The position numbers and the translations under genes are program-made. This document shows positions 27,933 through 36,687 of a stretch of 64,000 bases of DNA, in pieces. Positions within the stretch are counted from its first letter, which is position 1; each line of letters starts with the position of its first letter. This DNA comes from Flavobacterium celericrescens (GTDB taxonomy: Bacteria; Bacteroidota; Bacteroidia; Flavobacteriales; Flavobacteriaceae). Location: positions 527,217-591,216 of the forward strand of contig NZ_JAAJBV010000001.1 of the NCBI RefSeq assembly GCF_011392075.1, in the 5' to 3' direction. Under the pieces are notes generated by a model. It saw only the letters and a program-made list of their open reading frames with translations, ran no database searches and had not been told where the DNA came from.

Positions 27933-27990
27933 TTTAAACGCAAAGAGCGCAAAGTTTTTTCGCAAAGTGTGCAAGGATTTTCTCACCACA
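27933..27990. repeat. Intergenic GCAAAG-type repeat
   Basis: TTTAAACGCAAAGAGCGCAA (27933-27952) is an inverted 17/20 match to 27111-27130. It continues with a second unit (CGCAAAGTGTGCAAGG). A TTGTCATTCCGTAGGAAT-type stretch follows near 27996. Confidence 0.6.
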
Positions 27991-28057
27991 AACTTGTCAT
28001 TCCGTAGGAATCTCATAAAGAGATGTTTTTAGTACGACAAGATTGTAAATAAAAACG

Positions 28058-28065
28058 TATTTTTG
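28058..28065 (+). promoter_or_regulatory. -7 element of the abiH promoter
   Basis: Exact TATTTTTG, 20 nt before the abiH start. The -33 box is not clear. Confidence 0.5.
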
Positions 28066-28085
28066 AGAAAAGCATTTTTAGATTT

Positions 28086-29330
28086 ATGAACAGATTAGTG
28101 ATTATTGGAAACGGTTTTGATTTAGCACATGGTTTGCCAACAAGTTACAGGGATTTTATTAATAATTACTGGACAAATGGAAATATTAGAAAAAAGGACG
28201 ATAATTTATGTACTTTAGATATAGATAGTTCTATTCCGATTAATAATGTAAAAGGTTATCAAGATATTTTAAATTTACTTGAAGATAAATCAATGTTTCC
28301 AAATTTACAAAAGCAAGGAAATTGCACTTTTATTGAGGATATAGGAAACTATAGGGTAAAAACCGTTATGATGTTCAAGAATGGGTTTTTTGAAAAAATC
28401 AATCAAAACCTATCAATTCAAAATTGGGTTGATATTGAAAACGAATATTATAGGCAATTAAAAAATATTATTGGTTCAGATAAATCATATTTACAAGTTG
28501 GAGAGGACTTGTTAAGGGTGAAAAAGGAAAAAGTAAAGATACTTAATCAGGAATTATTAGAAATCAAGTTATTGTTTGAAAATTATTTAATAGAGAAAAT
28601 TTTAAAAGAATATAATTTTAAAAATTTCAGAGGTGAAAATCAGGATTTTTTTAAAGTATTAGGGTTGCTAAAACCTATTTCGGTTTTTAGCAATGAGAAT
28701 GATATTTTAGATGAATTTTCTAACAAAGAAGATAAAAATGAGATAAAAAATAAATTCAAAAAAGAGAAAATAGAAAAGATTGAAAATGGAGTTTATTTAT
28801 TAAATTTTAATTATACTTATACTGCTTTCAAATATTTTGAATTACTTAAAAATGATTTAAATGATGTAAAGCTCAATCACATTCATGGTATATTGGGTAA
28901 TGATACGGACAATAAGATAAATTTTGGTTTTGGAGATGAGATGGATGAAGATTATAAATTAATTGAAAATATTAATGATAATGAATATTTAAGAAATTTC
29001 AAATCTTTTCAATATTTGCAAAATTCAAATTATAGTGACTTGTTAAGCTATATTGACAGTAATAAGTTTCAGGTTTTAATCTTGGGACATTCATGTGGGT
29101 TGTCGGATAGAACACTTTTAAACACAATATTTGAGCATGAAAATTGCCGTTCAATAAAACCTTATTTTTATGAAGTTAAAGATGAACAAGGGAAAGTAAT
29201 TGACGATAACTATACAGAAATAATCCAAAACATATCTCGTCATTTCAATAATAAAAAATTAATGAGAGAAAAGATTGTAAATAAAAAACTTTGTCAACCA
29301 TTACCACAAATTCAATTACCAAAAAAATAA
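28086..29330 (+). CDS. AbiH family abortive-infection (phage defence) protein
   Basis: A 414-residue protein opening with LVIIGNGFDLAHGLPTSYRDF, the nucleotide-binding-like GNGFDxxHGxxTxY motif that defines AbiH. Conserved downstream blocks are LNFNYTYT (about 238-245), LNHIHG, NFGFGDEMDEDY and LILGHSCGLSDRTLL. AbiH of Lactococcus protects against phage; the mechanism is not settled. The gene is very AT-rich (runs of Lys, Asn, Ile) compared with its neighbours and lies between dispersed repeats, which suggests horizontal acquisition. It is followed after 3 nt by a DUF1398 gene on the same strand, giving a probable two-gene transcript. Confidence 0.85.
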   Translation: MNRLVIIGNGFDLAHGLPTSYRDFINNYWTNGNIRKKDDNLCTLDIDSSIPINNVKGYQDILNLLEDKSMFPNLQKQGNCTFIEDIGNYRVKTVMMFKNGFFEKINQNLSIQNWVDIENEYYRQLKNIIGSDKSYLQVGEDLLRVKKEKVKILNQELLEIKLLFENYLIEKILKEYNFKNFRGENQDFFKVLGLLKPISVFSNENDILDEFSNKEDKNEIKNKFKKEKIEKIENGVYLLNFNYTYTAFKYFELLKNDLNDVKLNHIHGILGNDTDNKINFGFGDEMDEDYKLIENINDNEYLRNFKSFQYLQNSNYSDLLSYIDSNKFQVLILGHSCGLSDRTLLNTIFEHENCRSIKPYFYEVKDEQGKVIDDNYTEIIQNISRHFNNKKLMREKIVNKKLCQPLPQIQLPKK

Positions 29331-29333
29331 AAT

Positions 29334-29726
29334 ATGTTCACCATCCAACAAATTCACGAAGCACACGCCAAAGTAAAAAGCGGTGCTGATTTTCCAAAAT
29401 ACATGCAAGACATAATTGCGCTTGGTGTTACTTCTTTCGAAACTTTTGTATTTGATAATCACACCAATTATTATGGTGCCAATGATTTTCAGACTTCGTC
29501 AATTGGTTTTTCAGAAACCTTAACTATTGCTGATGAAAGTAACGTTGAGCAATTCAAATCCGACTTAAAATCGCACCAACAAGGCAACACCGATTACATG
29601 ACGTTTTTACACGATTGCGCTAAATCTGGCGTTGAAAAATGGATTGTGGTAATGGATAAAATGACATGCAGTTATTATGACAAAGCTGGGAATGAAATGG
29701 TGGTGGAAGTGATTCCATCTGTTTAA
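29334..29726 (+). CDS. DUF1398 family protein
   Basis: A 130-residue soluble protein resembling the DUF1398/YbcV family (FTIQQIHEAHAKVKSGADFP, GVTSFETFVFDNHTNYYG, VEKWIVVMDKMTCSYYD). No catalytic motif is evident. Members are scattered in bacteria, including a prophage region of E. coli, and have no known role. Base composition is closer to the genome norm than abiH, so the pair may not have arrived together. The 3-nt gap still implies co-transcription. Confidence 0.8.
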   Translation: MFTIQQIHEAHAKVKSGADFPKYMQDIIALGVTSFETFVFDNHTNYYGANDFQTSSIGFSETLTIADESNVEQFKSDLKSHQQGNTDYMTFLHDCAKSGVEKWIVVMDKMTCSYYDKAGNEMVVEVIPSV

Positions 29727-29733
29727 TATTTTA

Positions 29734-29789
29734 GGAACACAGATTTAAGAAATTACATAAATTTTAAAAATTTCTCCAATCTGTGTTCC
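29734..29789. repeat. Long imperfect palindrome after the DUF1398 gene
   Basis: GGAACACAGATT (29734-29745) is inverted exactly at 29778-29789, with further pairing of AAGAAATT and AATTTCT inside. It shares the AATCTGTG core with the repeat at 27042-27130. Confidence 0.7.
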
Positions 29790-29822
29790 AAAAAAAAAAC
29801 GGCTCACATTTCTGCAAGCCGT
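29789..29822 (-). terminator. Terminator of the aminopeptidase P gene
   Basis: On the minus strand ACGGCT/AGCCGT flanks a 12-base loop and is followed by ten T, 31 nt after the stop. Confidence 0.7.
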
Positions 29823-29853
29823 CTATACTGTAAACTGAGACTGAGACTGAAAA

Positions 29854-31146
29854 CTAACTATTCATTATCGCTTCAATTTCTTCAATTTCAATTGGAATAT
29901 TGCGCATTAAATTGAATGCTGCTCCTTTTTCTTGAATCACCATATCGTCTTCTAAACGAATACCAAAACCTTCTTTCGGAATGTAAATTCCTGGTTCAAC
30001 AGTGAAAACCATATTCGCTTGCATTGGTTCGTGTAATAAACCGTAATCGTGCGTATCTAATCCCATGTGGTGAGACGTTCCGTGCATGAAATATTTTTTA
30101 TACGCTGGCCAATCTGGATTTTCGTTTTGTACATCGGCTTTGTCGATTAATCCTAAACCTAGTAATTCAGAAGTCATGATTTTACCTACTTCTACATGAT
30201 ATTGTTTCCATAAGGTTCCAGGAACCAACATTTTTGTAGCTTCGTTTTTCACATTTAAAACGGCATTGTAAACCGCTTTTTGTCTATCTGTAAAACGACC
30301 CGAAACCGGAACCATACGCGTCATATCGCTTGAATAATTCGCATATTCTGCACCAACGTCTAATAAAATCAAATCACCAGCTTTACATTGTTGGTTGTTT
30401 TCAATGTAGTGCAATACATTCGCGTTATTTCCAGAAGCAATAATTGGTGTGTAAGCAAAACCTTTCGAACGATTTCTTAGAAATTCATGTGCAAATTCGG
30501 CTTCAATTTCGTATTCCATAACGTTTGGTTTTACGAATTGCAACACTCTTCTAAAACCTTTTTCGGTAATATCACACGCTTTTTGGATTAAATCCAATTC
30601 TTCACTTTCTTTAACCGAACGTAATCTTTGTAAAATAGGATTCGATTTTTCTACTTTGTGTGCTGGATAATTTTCTTTCCACCATTTGATAAAACGCGTT
30701 TCACGAGTTTCGGTTTCGATAACCGCTCTGTAATGTTCGTTAGTGTTGATGTAAATCGTATCAGCATACGCCATGATTTCTTTCAACGTTTTGTGGAAAT
30801 CTTGTAACCAAATCACCGATTTAATTCCAGAAACTTCAAAAGCTCTTTCTTTGGTAAGTTTTTCGCCTTCCCAAATCGCAATGTGCTCATTCGTTTCTTT
30901 TAAGAATAAAATTTCTTTCAAATGTTCGTAAGGCGCATCTGGAAAAAGTAACAAAATACTTTCTTCTTGGTCTACGCCAGATAAATATAAAATATCTCTA
31001 TGTTGTGCAAAAGGCAATGTGCTATCAGCACTTACTGGATAAATATCGTTTGAATTGAATACCGCAACGCTGTTAGGTTTCATTTGAGCTGTGAATTTTG
31101 CTCTGTTTTTCACGTATAAATCGCGGTCTATTTGATGGTATTTCAT
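29854..31146 (-). CDS. pepP: Xaa-Pro aminopeptidase (aminopeptidase P family, M24B)
   Basis: A cytosolic metallopeptidase of about 430 residues removing N-terminal residues preceding proline. The N-terminal creatinase-like domain spans about 1-165. The pita-bread catalytic domain holds the five ligands: Asp of LLDVGAEYANY, Asp of SSDMTRMVPV, His in GTSHHMGLDTHD, Glu in VFTVEPGIYIP and Glu in IRLEDDMVI. I chose ATG 31146 (MKYHQIDRDLY) rather than the upstream TTG-type start at 31209, because the extra 21 residues are hydrophobic, non-family and overlap the promoter. It is monocistronic. Confidence 0.93.
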   Translation of the reverse strand: MKYHQIDRDLYVKNRAKFTAQMKPNSVAVFNSNDIYPVSADSTLPFAQHRDILYLSGVDQEESILLLFPDAPYEHLKEILFLKETNEHIAIWEGEKLTKERAFEVSGIKSVIWLQDFHKTLKEIMAYADTIYINTNEHYRAVIETETRETRFIKWWKENYPAHKVEKSNPILQRLRSVKESEELDLIQKACDITEKGFRRVLQFVKPNVMEYEIEAEFAHEFLRNRSKGFAYTPIIASGNNANVLHYIENNQQCKAGDLILLDVGAEYANYSSDMTRMVPVSGRFTDRQKAVYNAVLNVKNEATKMLVPGTLWKQYHVEVGKIMTSELLGLGLIDKADVQNENPDWPAYKKYFMHGTSHHMGLDTHDYGLLHEPMQANMVFTVEPGIYIPKEGFGIRLEDDMVIQEKGAAFNLMRNIPIEIEEIEAIMNS

Positions 31147-31169
31147 GGTGTGTGATTTTTTTCGATTTT

Positions 31170-31177
31170 CAAAAATA
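31170..31177 (-). promoter_or_regulatory. -7 element of the pepP promoter
   Basis: Exact TATTTTTG on the minus strand, 23 nt before the ATG at 31146. This supports the shorter gene start. Confidence 0.5.
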
Positions 31178-31264
31178 AAAAGATAAAAATGAAAAGTTGT
31201 TAAAAGCAATAGAAATTTTGTAGAAGTGCAATGTTTTGGCTAATTTTCAACAAATTTTTTCGAG

Positions 31265-33874
31265 ATGAAGCAAATTACTATCCTGTTTTTATTGATTGTG
31301 CAATCAACAATTGCTCAAAATTCGTTGTTTAATCAAGTCGAAGCTAAAAATATCGGACCAACTATCATGAGTGGTCGTGTGGTAGATTTGGCAGTAAACC
31401 CAAAAAACACAACAGAATTTTACGTTGCGTATGCTACAGGCGGACTTTGGTATACCAATAATAACGGAACTTCTTTTTCTCCAGTGATGGATTCGGCAGA
31501 AACAGTGAATTGTGGTTCAGTTACGGTGGATTGGAATTCGGGAACCATTTGGGTAGGAACGGGTGAAGTAAATGCTTCGCGTTCGTCTTATGCTGGAGTT
31601 GGGGTTTTAAAATCTTCGGATAAAGGCAAAACTTGGGAAAATTTAGGGTTAAAAGATTCGCATCACATTAGCCGAATTTGGGTAAACCCAAGCAATTTGA
31701 ATGAAATTGTAGTCGCTGCTGTCGGACATTTATACACAACCAATAAAGAAAGAGGAATTTACAAATCAACTGATGGTGGAAAAACTTGGAAGCAAACTTT
31801 GTTTGTAGCGGAAGATGCTGGAATTATTGATTTAGCTGTTTCGAAAAACAATCCAAAAATTATGTTTGCGGCGTCTTGGCAAAAAGATAGAAAAGCGTGG
31901 CATTTTGATGGTGATGGAGAAAAATCAGGGATTTATAAAAGTGAAGATGGCGGAACTTCGTGGAAATTAGTTTCCACAAAAGAAAGCGGATTTCCTGCTA
32001 ATGAAGACGTGGGAAGAATTGGTTTGGCACTATTCAATGAAAATGTGATTTATGCCGTTGTTGATAATCAAAATAAGAGACCAAATAGTAAAGTAGATAA
32101 GCCAAAAGATGCTAATGAAGCTTTGTTTCAAACGGAAGTAATAGGTTGTGAATTATACAAATCAGAAGACGGAGGAAAATCGTGGAAGCGAACTCATGAA
32201 AAACACGTTGATGATATGTATTATACTTATGGTTATTATTTTGCAAACATTTCTTTGGATACAAATAATCAAAATCGTGTTTATATAGGTGGCGTTCCAT
32301 TGTTGTTTTCAGAAGATGGAGGAAAAACTTTCACTGCTATTTCTAAAGAAAATGTACATGCCGATCATCATGTAACTTGGATTAATCCAGAGAATCCAAA
32401 TCATATTATTAACGGAAATGATGGTGGTTTAAATATTTCGTACGATAATGGAGCACATTGGATAAAATGCAATAATGAAGCAGTTGGTCAATTGTATGCG
32501 GTGAATGTAGATTATCAAGAAAATTATAATGTCTATGGAGGGTTGCAAGATAATGGTGTATGGTTCGGAAATAGTGATTATGAAAAAAGTGTAGCTTGGC
32601 ACCAAGAAGGGAAATATCCGTATCAAGAAATAATTGGTGGTGATGGAATGCAAATTCAAATTGATAGTCGCAATACAAATGTGGTTTTTACGGGTTATCA
32701 ATTTGGAAACTATTATAGAATCAATCAAAAAGAAGGAAAGTTTGATTTTATTTCTCCAAAAGCTTCAAAAGAAGAAAAACCATATCGCTTCAACTGGCAA
32801 ACGCCGATTTTATTGTCTTCGCACAACCAAGATATTTTATATATGGGTTCTAACTTCTTGCATCGTTCTATGAATCAAGGCGAAACTTGGGAAAAGATTT
32901 CAGAAGATTTAACAAATGGAGCAAAAGAAGGAAATGTAGCTTTTGGAACGTTGACGACTATTTCAGAAAGTAACTTCCAGTTCGGCTTACTTTATACTGG
33001 TTCTGATGATGGAAAAATTCACGTTTCAAAAGATGGTGGTGTTTCTTGGCAATTGATTTCGGGTAATTTACCTCAAAATTTATGGGTTTCAAGAGTTGTG
33101 GCTTCGTCTCACAAAAAAGAAAGAGTTTATGCGACTTTGAATGGTTATAGAAGCGATATTTTTGAAAGTTACGTTTTTGTTTCGGAAGATTATGGGAAAA
33201 ATTGGACGGCTATTTCTGATGGCTTAACGCAAGCAGTTAATGTAATTGTTGAAGATACTGAAAATGAAAACATTTTATACGTTGGAACTGATAATAGCTT
33301 ATTTATTTCATTAGACAAAGGAATAACTTGGCAAGATTTTTCAATCGGAATGCCAAATGTTGCAGTTCATGATGCGGTAATTCAAAACAAAGCGAAAGAA
33401 TTAATTGTTGGAACTCATGGTCGCTCTATTTATAAAATGGATGTTTCTAAAGTGCAAGCGCTTTCGGTTGATGTTTTGAATAAAACATTATATTTGTTTG
33501 ACTTGAATGACCGAATTAAATCGGAGCGCTGGGGAAGTAGAGGATATGCTTGGGGAGAAGTAGCCGAGCCTACACAAAAAATTTGGTTTTATACCAATAT
33601 AGATGGAATTGTAGCTATTTCGATTACAAATGAAGCTGGAATGATAGTTTACAAAGAAACAGTAGAAGCTAAAAAAGGATTGAATACATTTACTTATGAT
33701 TATTCAGTTTCAAATAAGTCGGCTGAAGAATGGAATAAAAAAGATAAAAAAATCAAAATCAAATTGGCGGAGAACAAGAAGTTTTATTTGCCCGTTGGTA
33801 AATATAAAGTAACGGTTTCAAAAGATAAACATTTATCAATTAAATCGTTTGAAGTTAATGCACCTAAAAAATAA
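31265..33874 (+). CDS. Secreted sialidase-fold (VPS10/BNR repeat) protein
   Basis: An 869-residue protein with a signal peptide (1-17, ending TIAQ) and about ten Asp-box repeats of the SxDxGxxW type spread over residues 110-690 (for example SSDKGKTW, STDGGKTW, SEDGGTSW, SKDGGVSW, SEDYGKNW, SLDKGITW). These imply one or two large beta-propellers as in VPS10 and sialidase folds. Sialidase catalytic Arg triads are not evident, so enzymatic activity is doubtful. The C-terminal 130 residues form a beta-rich domain without a T9SS sorting signature. Such proteins are frequent in Bacteroidota, with unknown roles. A ChaN-like gene follows 4 nt later. Confidence 0.85.
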   Translation: MKQITILFLLIVQSTIAQNSLFNQVEAKNIGPTIMSGRVVDLAVNPKNTTEFYVAYATGGLWYTNNNGTSFSPVMDSAETVNCGSVTVDWNSGTIWVGTGEVNASRSSYAGVGVLKSSDKGKTWENLGLKDSHHISRIWVNPSNLNEIVVAAVGHLYTTNKERGIYKSTDGGKTWKQTLFVAEDAGIIDLAVSKNNPKIMFAASWQKDRKAWHFDGDGEKSGIYKSEDGGTSWKLVSTKESGFPANEDVGRIGLALFNENVIYAVVDNQNKRPNSKVDKPKDANEALFQTEVIGCELYKSEDGGKSWKRTHEKHVDDMYYTYGYYFANISLDTNNQNRVYIGGVPLLFSEDGGKTFTAISKENVHADHHVTWINPENPNHIINGNDGGLNISYDNGAHWIKCNNEAVGQLYAVNVDYQENYNVYGGLQDNGVWFGNSDYEKSVAWHQEGKYPYQEIIGGDGMQIQIDSRNTNVVFTGYQFGNYYRINQKEGKFDFISPKASKEEKPYRFNWQTPILLSSHNQDILYMGSNFLHRSMNQGETWEKISEDLTNGAKEGNVAFGTLTTISESNFQFGLLYTGSDDGKIHVSKDGGVSWQLISGNLPQNLWVSRVVASSHKKERVYATLNGYRSDIFESYVFVSEDYGKNWTAISDGLTQAVNVIVEDTENENILYVGTDNSLFISLDKGITWQDFSIGMPNVAVHDAVIQNKAKELIVGTHGRSIYKMDVSKVQALSVDVLNKTLYLFDLNDRIKSERWGSRGYAWGEVAEPTQKIWFYTNIDGIVAISITNEAGMIVYKETVEAKKGLNTFTYDYSVSNKSAEEWNKKDKKIKIKLAENKKFYLPVGKYKVTVSKDKHLSIKSFEVNAPKK

Positions 33875-33878
33875 ACTT

Positions 33879-34730
33879 ATGAAAAAAATAGTATTCAATC
33901 TTTTTTTGTTTGCCACAATAATTGGTTTTTCTCAAGAGAAAAAAGCATATCAAATTTTTGATAAAAATGGCAAAAAGTCATCCTATGAAAAAGTTTTAAA
34001 AGCTGGAGAAAAATCAGATGTTGTTTTGTTTGGTGAATATCATGATAATTCAGTTGTGCATTGGTTGCAATTAGAATTTACGAAGGATTTAGCAGAAAAG
34101 AGAGAATTGGTTTTAGGAGCGGAAATGCTAGAAGCAGATAATCAAATACAATTAAATCAATATTTAGATGGGGAAATTAATCAAAAACAGTTAGATTCTA
34201 CCGCTCGACTTTGGAAAAATTATAAAACCGATTATAAGCCTTTAGTCGATTTTGCAAAGGAGAAAAAAATTAATTTTATCGCTACAAATGTGCCTCGAAG
34301 ATATGCTTCGTTAGTATTTAAAAAAGATTTGGTGGCTTTGGATTCACTTTCGGTTCAAGAAAAATCTTGGATAGCACCATTACCAATTGAATTTGATGTG
34401 AATTTGCCGGGTTATCAAAGTATGATGCAAATGCAAGGAGGTCATGCAGGTGATAAAATGCCAAAAGCTCAGGCTATAAAAGATGCTACGATGGCTTATT
34501 TTATCAATAAAAACCGAAAAGAGAACAGTGTTTTTGTTCATTACAACGGAACTTACCATTCAGACAACTATGAAGGGATAAATTGGTATTTGAAAAAATA
34601 CGACTCTGGCATAAAAATTGTAACAATTGCAACCGTAGAACAAAAAGATTTGTTAAAATTAGAAGCTGAACATTATAATAAAGCCGACTTTATTCTCGTT
34701 ATAGATGAAGATGTAACAAAAACGTATTAA
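33879..34730 (+). CDS. ChaN family (haem-binding-type) protein
   Basis: A protein of about 283 residues with a signal peptide (1-19, ending GFSQ). The core matches the ChaN/Tiki-like fold: VVLFGEYHDNSVVHWLQLEF near the N-terminus, LGAEMLEAD, the NFIATNVPRRYAS segment and VFVHYNGTYHSD. ChaN of Campylobacter binds haem and is linked to iron uptake, and related folds include proteases. No Cys lipobox is seen, so it is probably soluble periplasmic. I chose ATG 33879, right after the preceding stop; the longer frame from 33849 overlaps that gene and lacks a leading signal peptide. It is probably in an operon with the sialidase-fold gene and the following lipoprotein. Confidence 0.85.
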   Translation: MKKIVFNLFLFATIIGFSQEKKAYQIFDKNGKKSSYEKVLKAGEKSDVVLFGEYHDNSVVHWLQLEFTKDLAEKRELVLGAEMLEADNQIQLNQYLDGEINQKQLDSTARLWKNYKTDYKPLVDFAKEKKINFIATNVPRRYASLVFKKDLVALDSLSVQEKSWIAPLPIEFDVNLPGYQSMMQMQGGHAGDKMPKAQAIKDATMAYFINKNRKENSVFVHYNGTYHSDNYEGINWYLKKYDSGIKIVTIATVEQKDLLKLEAEHYNKADFILVIDEDVTKTY

Positions 34731-34757
34731 ATTCGTCTTTAATAAAACCATTGATCA

Positions 34758-35630
34758 ATGAAAAAATTTGTAGTTTTAATCACCATAATATTTGCGGGAA
34801 TTTCTTTTTTCTCATGCGAAGACTTAGATGATAAGCAAGAAGAACCGCAATTAATTATTAAATTCAGATTCGATCCAAATCAGGTACGTTTGAATAATTT
34901 AGGACAACCATCTAGTGTTGCGCCAGGTAATGCTGCACAATCTCCTGATATCAATTTTATTTCCGCACATTATTTCGAATTAGCACCAACAGCTTTTACG
35001 CAATTAGGAGATGGAACAGTTTTGTACCATGCGCCTGAAACGACTGAAGGTGGAGCAGTTGCAATAGATTTTGATCAAGCGGTTATTGTGGGTGAAGGAG
35101 AGGCTTTTTTAAAAATCCCATTGAGCCAAGTAGCTCAAGGAAATTATGAGTACGTCCGTGTTTCATTGTCTTACCAAGATTATAATATTTCAGTTAGAAA
35201 TAATGGAGTAGATTACGACGGAAGATTGGCTAGTTTTGTTGGTTATAACACCTATATCAATACACATTCGATTGGTAGTAATTCTTTTCCAGTAAATGCA
35301 AATCGTTTACAAGGATATTGGGCGTTTGCGCTGAATGATTTTCCTTATGCAACTTCAGGTCAAGCCCCAGCTGGAGCAACCACAGTGCCAAATCCTATTG
35401 CTAGCACATCGCCAATTCCTGCTGGATCTTGTGTGGTAACAGGAAAATTCACTGAGAATTTAGTTATTAATGGCAATGAGTCAAGAGATGTTGTTGTAAC
35501 ACTTTCATTATCAATTAACAACAGTTTTGAATGGCAAGAAGTAACAGCTGATGGTAAGTATGAACCTTCAATAGGTGAAAATGTTGTAGATATGGGATTA
35601 AGAGGGTTAATTCCAAGCTATACAAAATAA
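34758..35630 (+). CDS. Lipoprotein of unknown function
   Basis: A 290-residue protein with a lipoprotein signal ending in the lipobox FFSC (Cys20), followed by acidic residues EDLDD that often mark surface export in Bacteroidota. The body is beta-strand rich with extended Gly/Pro/Ser loops and no catalytic motif that I recognise. It may bind a carbohydrate or a partner protein at the cell surface, an inference from location only. It follows the ChaN-like gene after 27 nt and is separated from sdhC by 175 nt holding the sdh promoter. Confidence 0.75.
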   Translation: MKKFVVLITIIFAGISFFSCEDLDDKQEEPQLIIKFRFDPNQVRLNNLGQPSSVAPGNAAQSPDINFISAHYFELAPTAFTQLGDGTVLYHAPETTEGGAVAIDFDQAVIVGEGEAFLKIPLSQVAQGNYEYVRVSLSYQDYNISVRNNGVDYDGRLASFVGYNTYINTHSIGSNSFPVNANRLQGYWAFALNDFPYATSGQAPAGATTVPNPIASTSPIPAGSCVVTGKFTENLVINGNESRDVVVTLSLSINNSFEWQEVTADGKYEPSIGENVVDMGLRGLIPSYTK

Positions 35631-35736
35631 TTATTTCGTAAAAATAATATACATAGCACTTTTTAAACTGCATAACTTGTTGATATTCAACAGAAGTTAA
35701 ATTATTTTAAATTCATTATAAATTAGCTCTAAAAGG

Positions 35737-35767
35737 TTGTAGTTAATTTCAAATAGCTGTATTTTTG
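35737..35767 (+). promoter_or_regulatory. sdhCAB promoter
   Basis: TTG at 35737-35739 and an exact -7 element TATTTTTG at 35760-35767, separated by 20 nt, match the Bacteroidota consensus closely. The predicted leader is about 35 nt. Confidence 0.75.
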
Positions 35768-35805
35768 TTTTGATTTTTATAAAACTATTACAATCAAATA
35801 AAATT

Positions 35806-36669
35806 ATGGCAAAATCAGCACTTTTAAAGTCATCTATCGCAAAGAAATATTGGATGGCTCTTACGGGTTTATTTTTATGCTTGTTTTTGGCGGGTCACTT
35901 AGCAGGAAATCTTCAATTACTTGTTCCTAACAATGCGTTGAATTTCAATCAGTATGCGTTGTTTATGACTTCCAATCCGGCAGTAAAATTACTTTCTTAT
36001 TTAACTTACATTTCTATTTTATTCCACGCTATTGATGGAATATTGTTAACAATCCAAAACAAAAAAGCTAGACCAATTGGTTATGCTAAAACAGATGGTT
36101 CTTCAAGTAGTTTTGCTTCTAGAAACATGGCAGTTTTAGGAACTATTATTTTGGTTTTTATTGCTACACACATGGTGAATTTTTGGGCAAAAATGCATTT
36201 TGACAAAAATATGCCTTTAATGACAAAGACTATTGAAGTTCAAGGAAACAAACAAGTGTTTTATGTTGGAACTCAAGTTGGCCAATATTTTCCTGTTGAG
36301 CAAGTTGCAAAAGAAGGTGAAAAGCTTGAGCAAGGAATGATGCCTAAGCAATTTGTTATTAAGAATAAAACAGAATTGCATTATAGTCAAGCAGATGTTA
36401 AAACTGCAGATTTGTATAAAGATTTGTATAAGATTACTTTAGATTTCTTTAAAGATGCTAAATATGGGTTGTATTTTACAATAGGATATGTTTTAGCAAT
36501 GTTGGCTTTAGCTTTTCACTTATGGCATGGTTTTCAAAGTGCTTTTCAATCTTTGGGGGCTAACAGTTCAAAATTAACTCCAGCAATTAAATTCTTCGGG
36601 AAGGCTTTTGCAATTGTAGTTCCGTTATTGTTTGCAATCATTCCAGTTATCTTACACTTTAAAAAATAA
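35806..36669 (+). CDS. sdhC: Succinate dehydrogenase cytochrome b subunit
   Basis: A 287-residue single-chain membrane anchor with five predicted helices, corresponding to the diheme type B succinate:quinone oxidoreductase. Histidines likely to bind haem include those in LFLAGHLAGNL, ILFHAIDG, IATHMVNFW and AFHLWHGFQSAFQ. I chose ATG 35806 (MAKSALLKSS) since the longer frame from 35770 runs over the promoter region. A soluble insertion between helices (about residues 130-215) is as expected for the Bacteroidota form. It is first gene of sdhCAB. Confidence 0.94.
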   Translation: MAKSALLKSSIAKKYWMALTGLFLCLFLAGHLAGNLQLLVPNNALNFNQYALFMTSNPAVKLLSYLTYISILFHAIDGILLTIQNKKARPIGYAKTDGSSSSFASRNMAVLGTIILVFIATHMVNFWAKMHFDKNMPLMTKTIEVQGNKQVFYVGTQVGQYFPVEQVAKEGEKLEQGMMPKQFVIKNKTELHYSQADVKTADLYKDLYKITLDFFKDAKYGLYFTIGYVLAMLALAFHLWHGFQSAFQSLGANSSKLTPAIKFFGKAFAIVVPLLFAIIPVILHFKK

Positions 36670-36687
36670 TCAACATCAGTATATATT

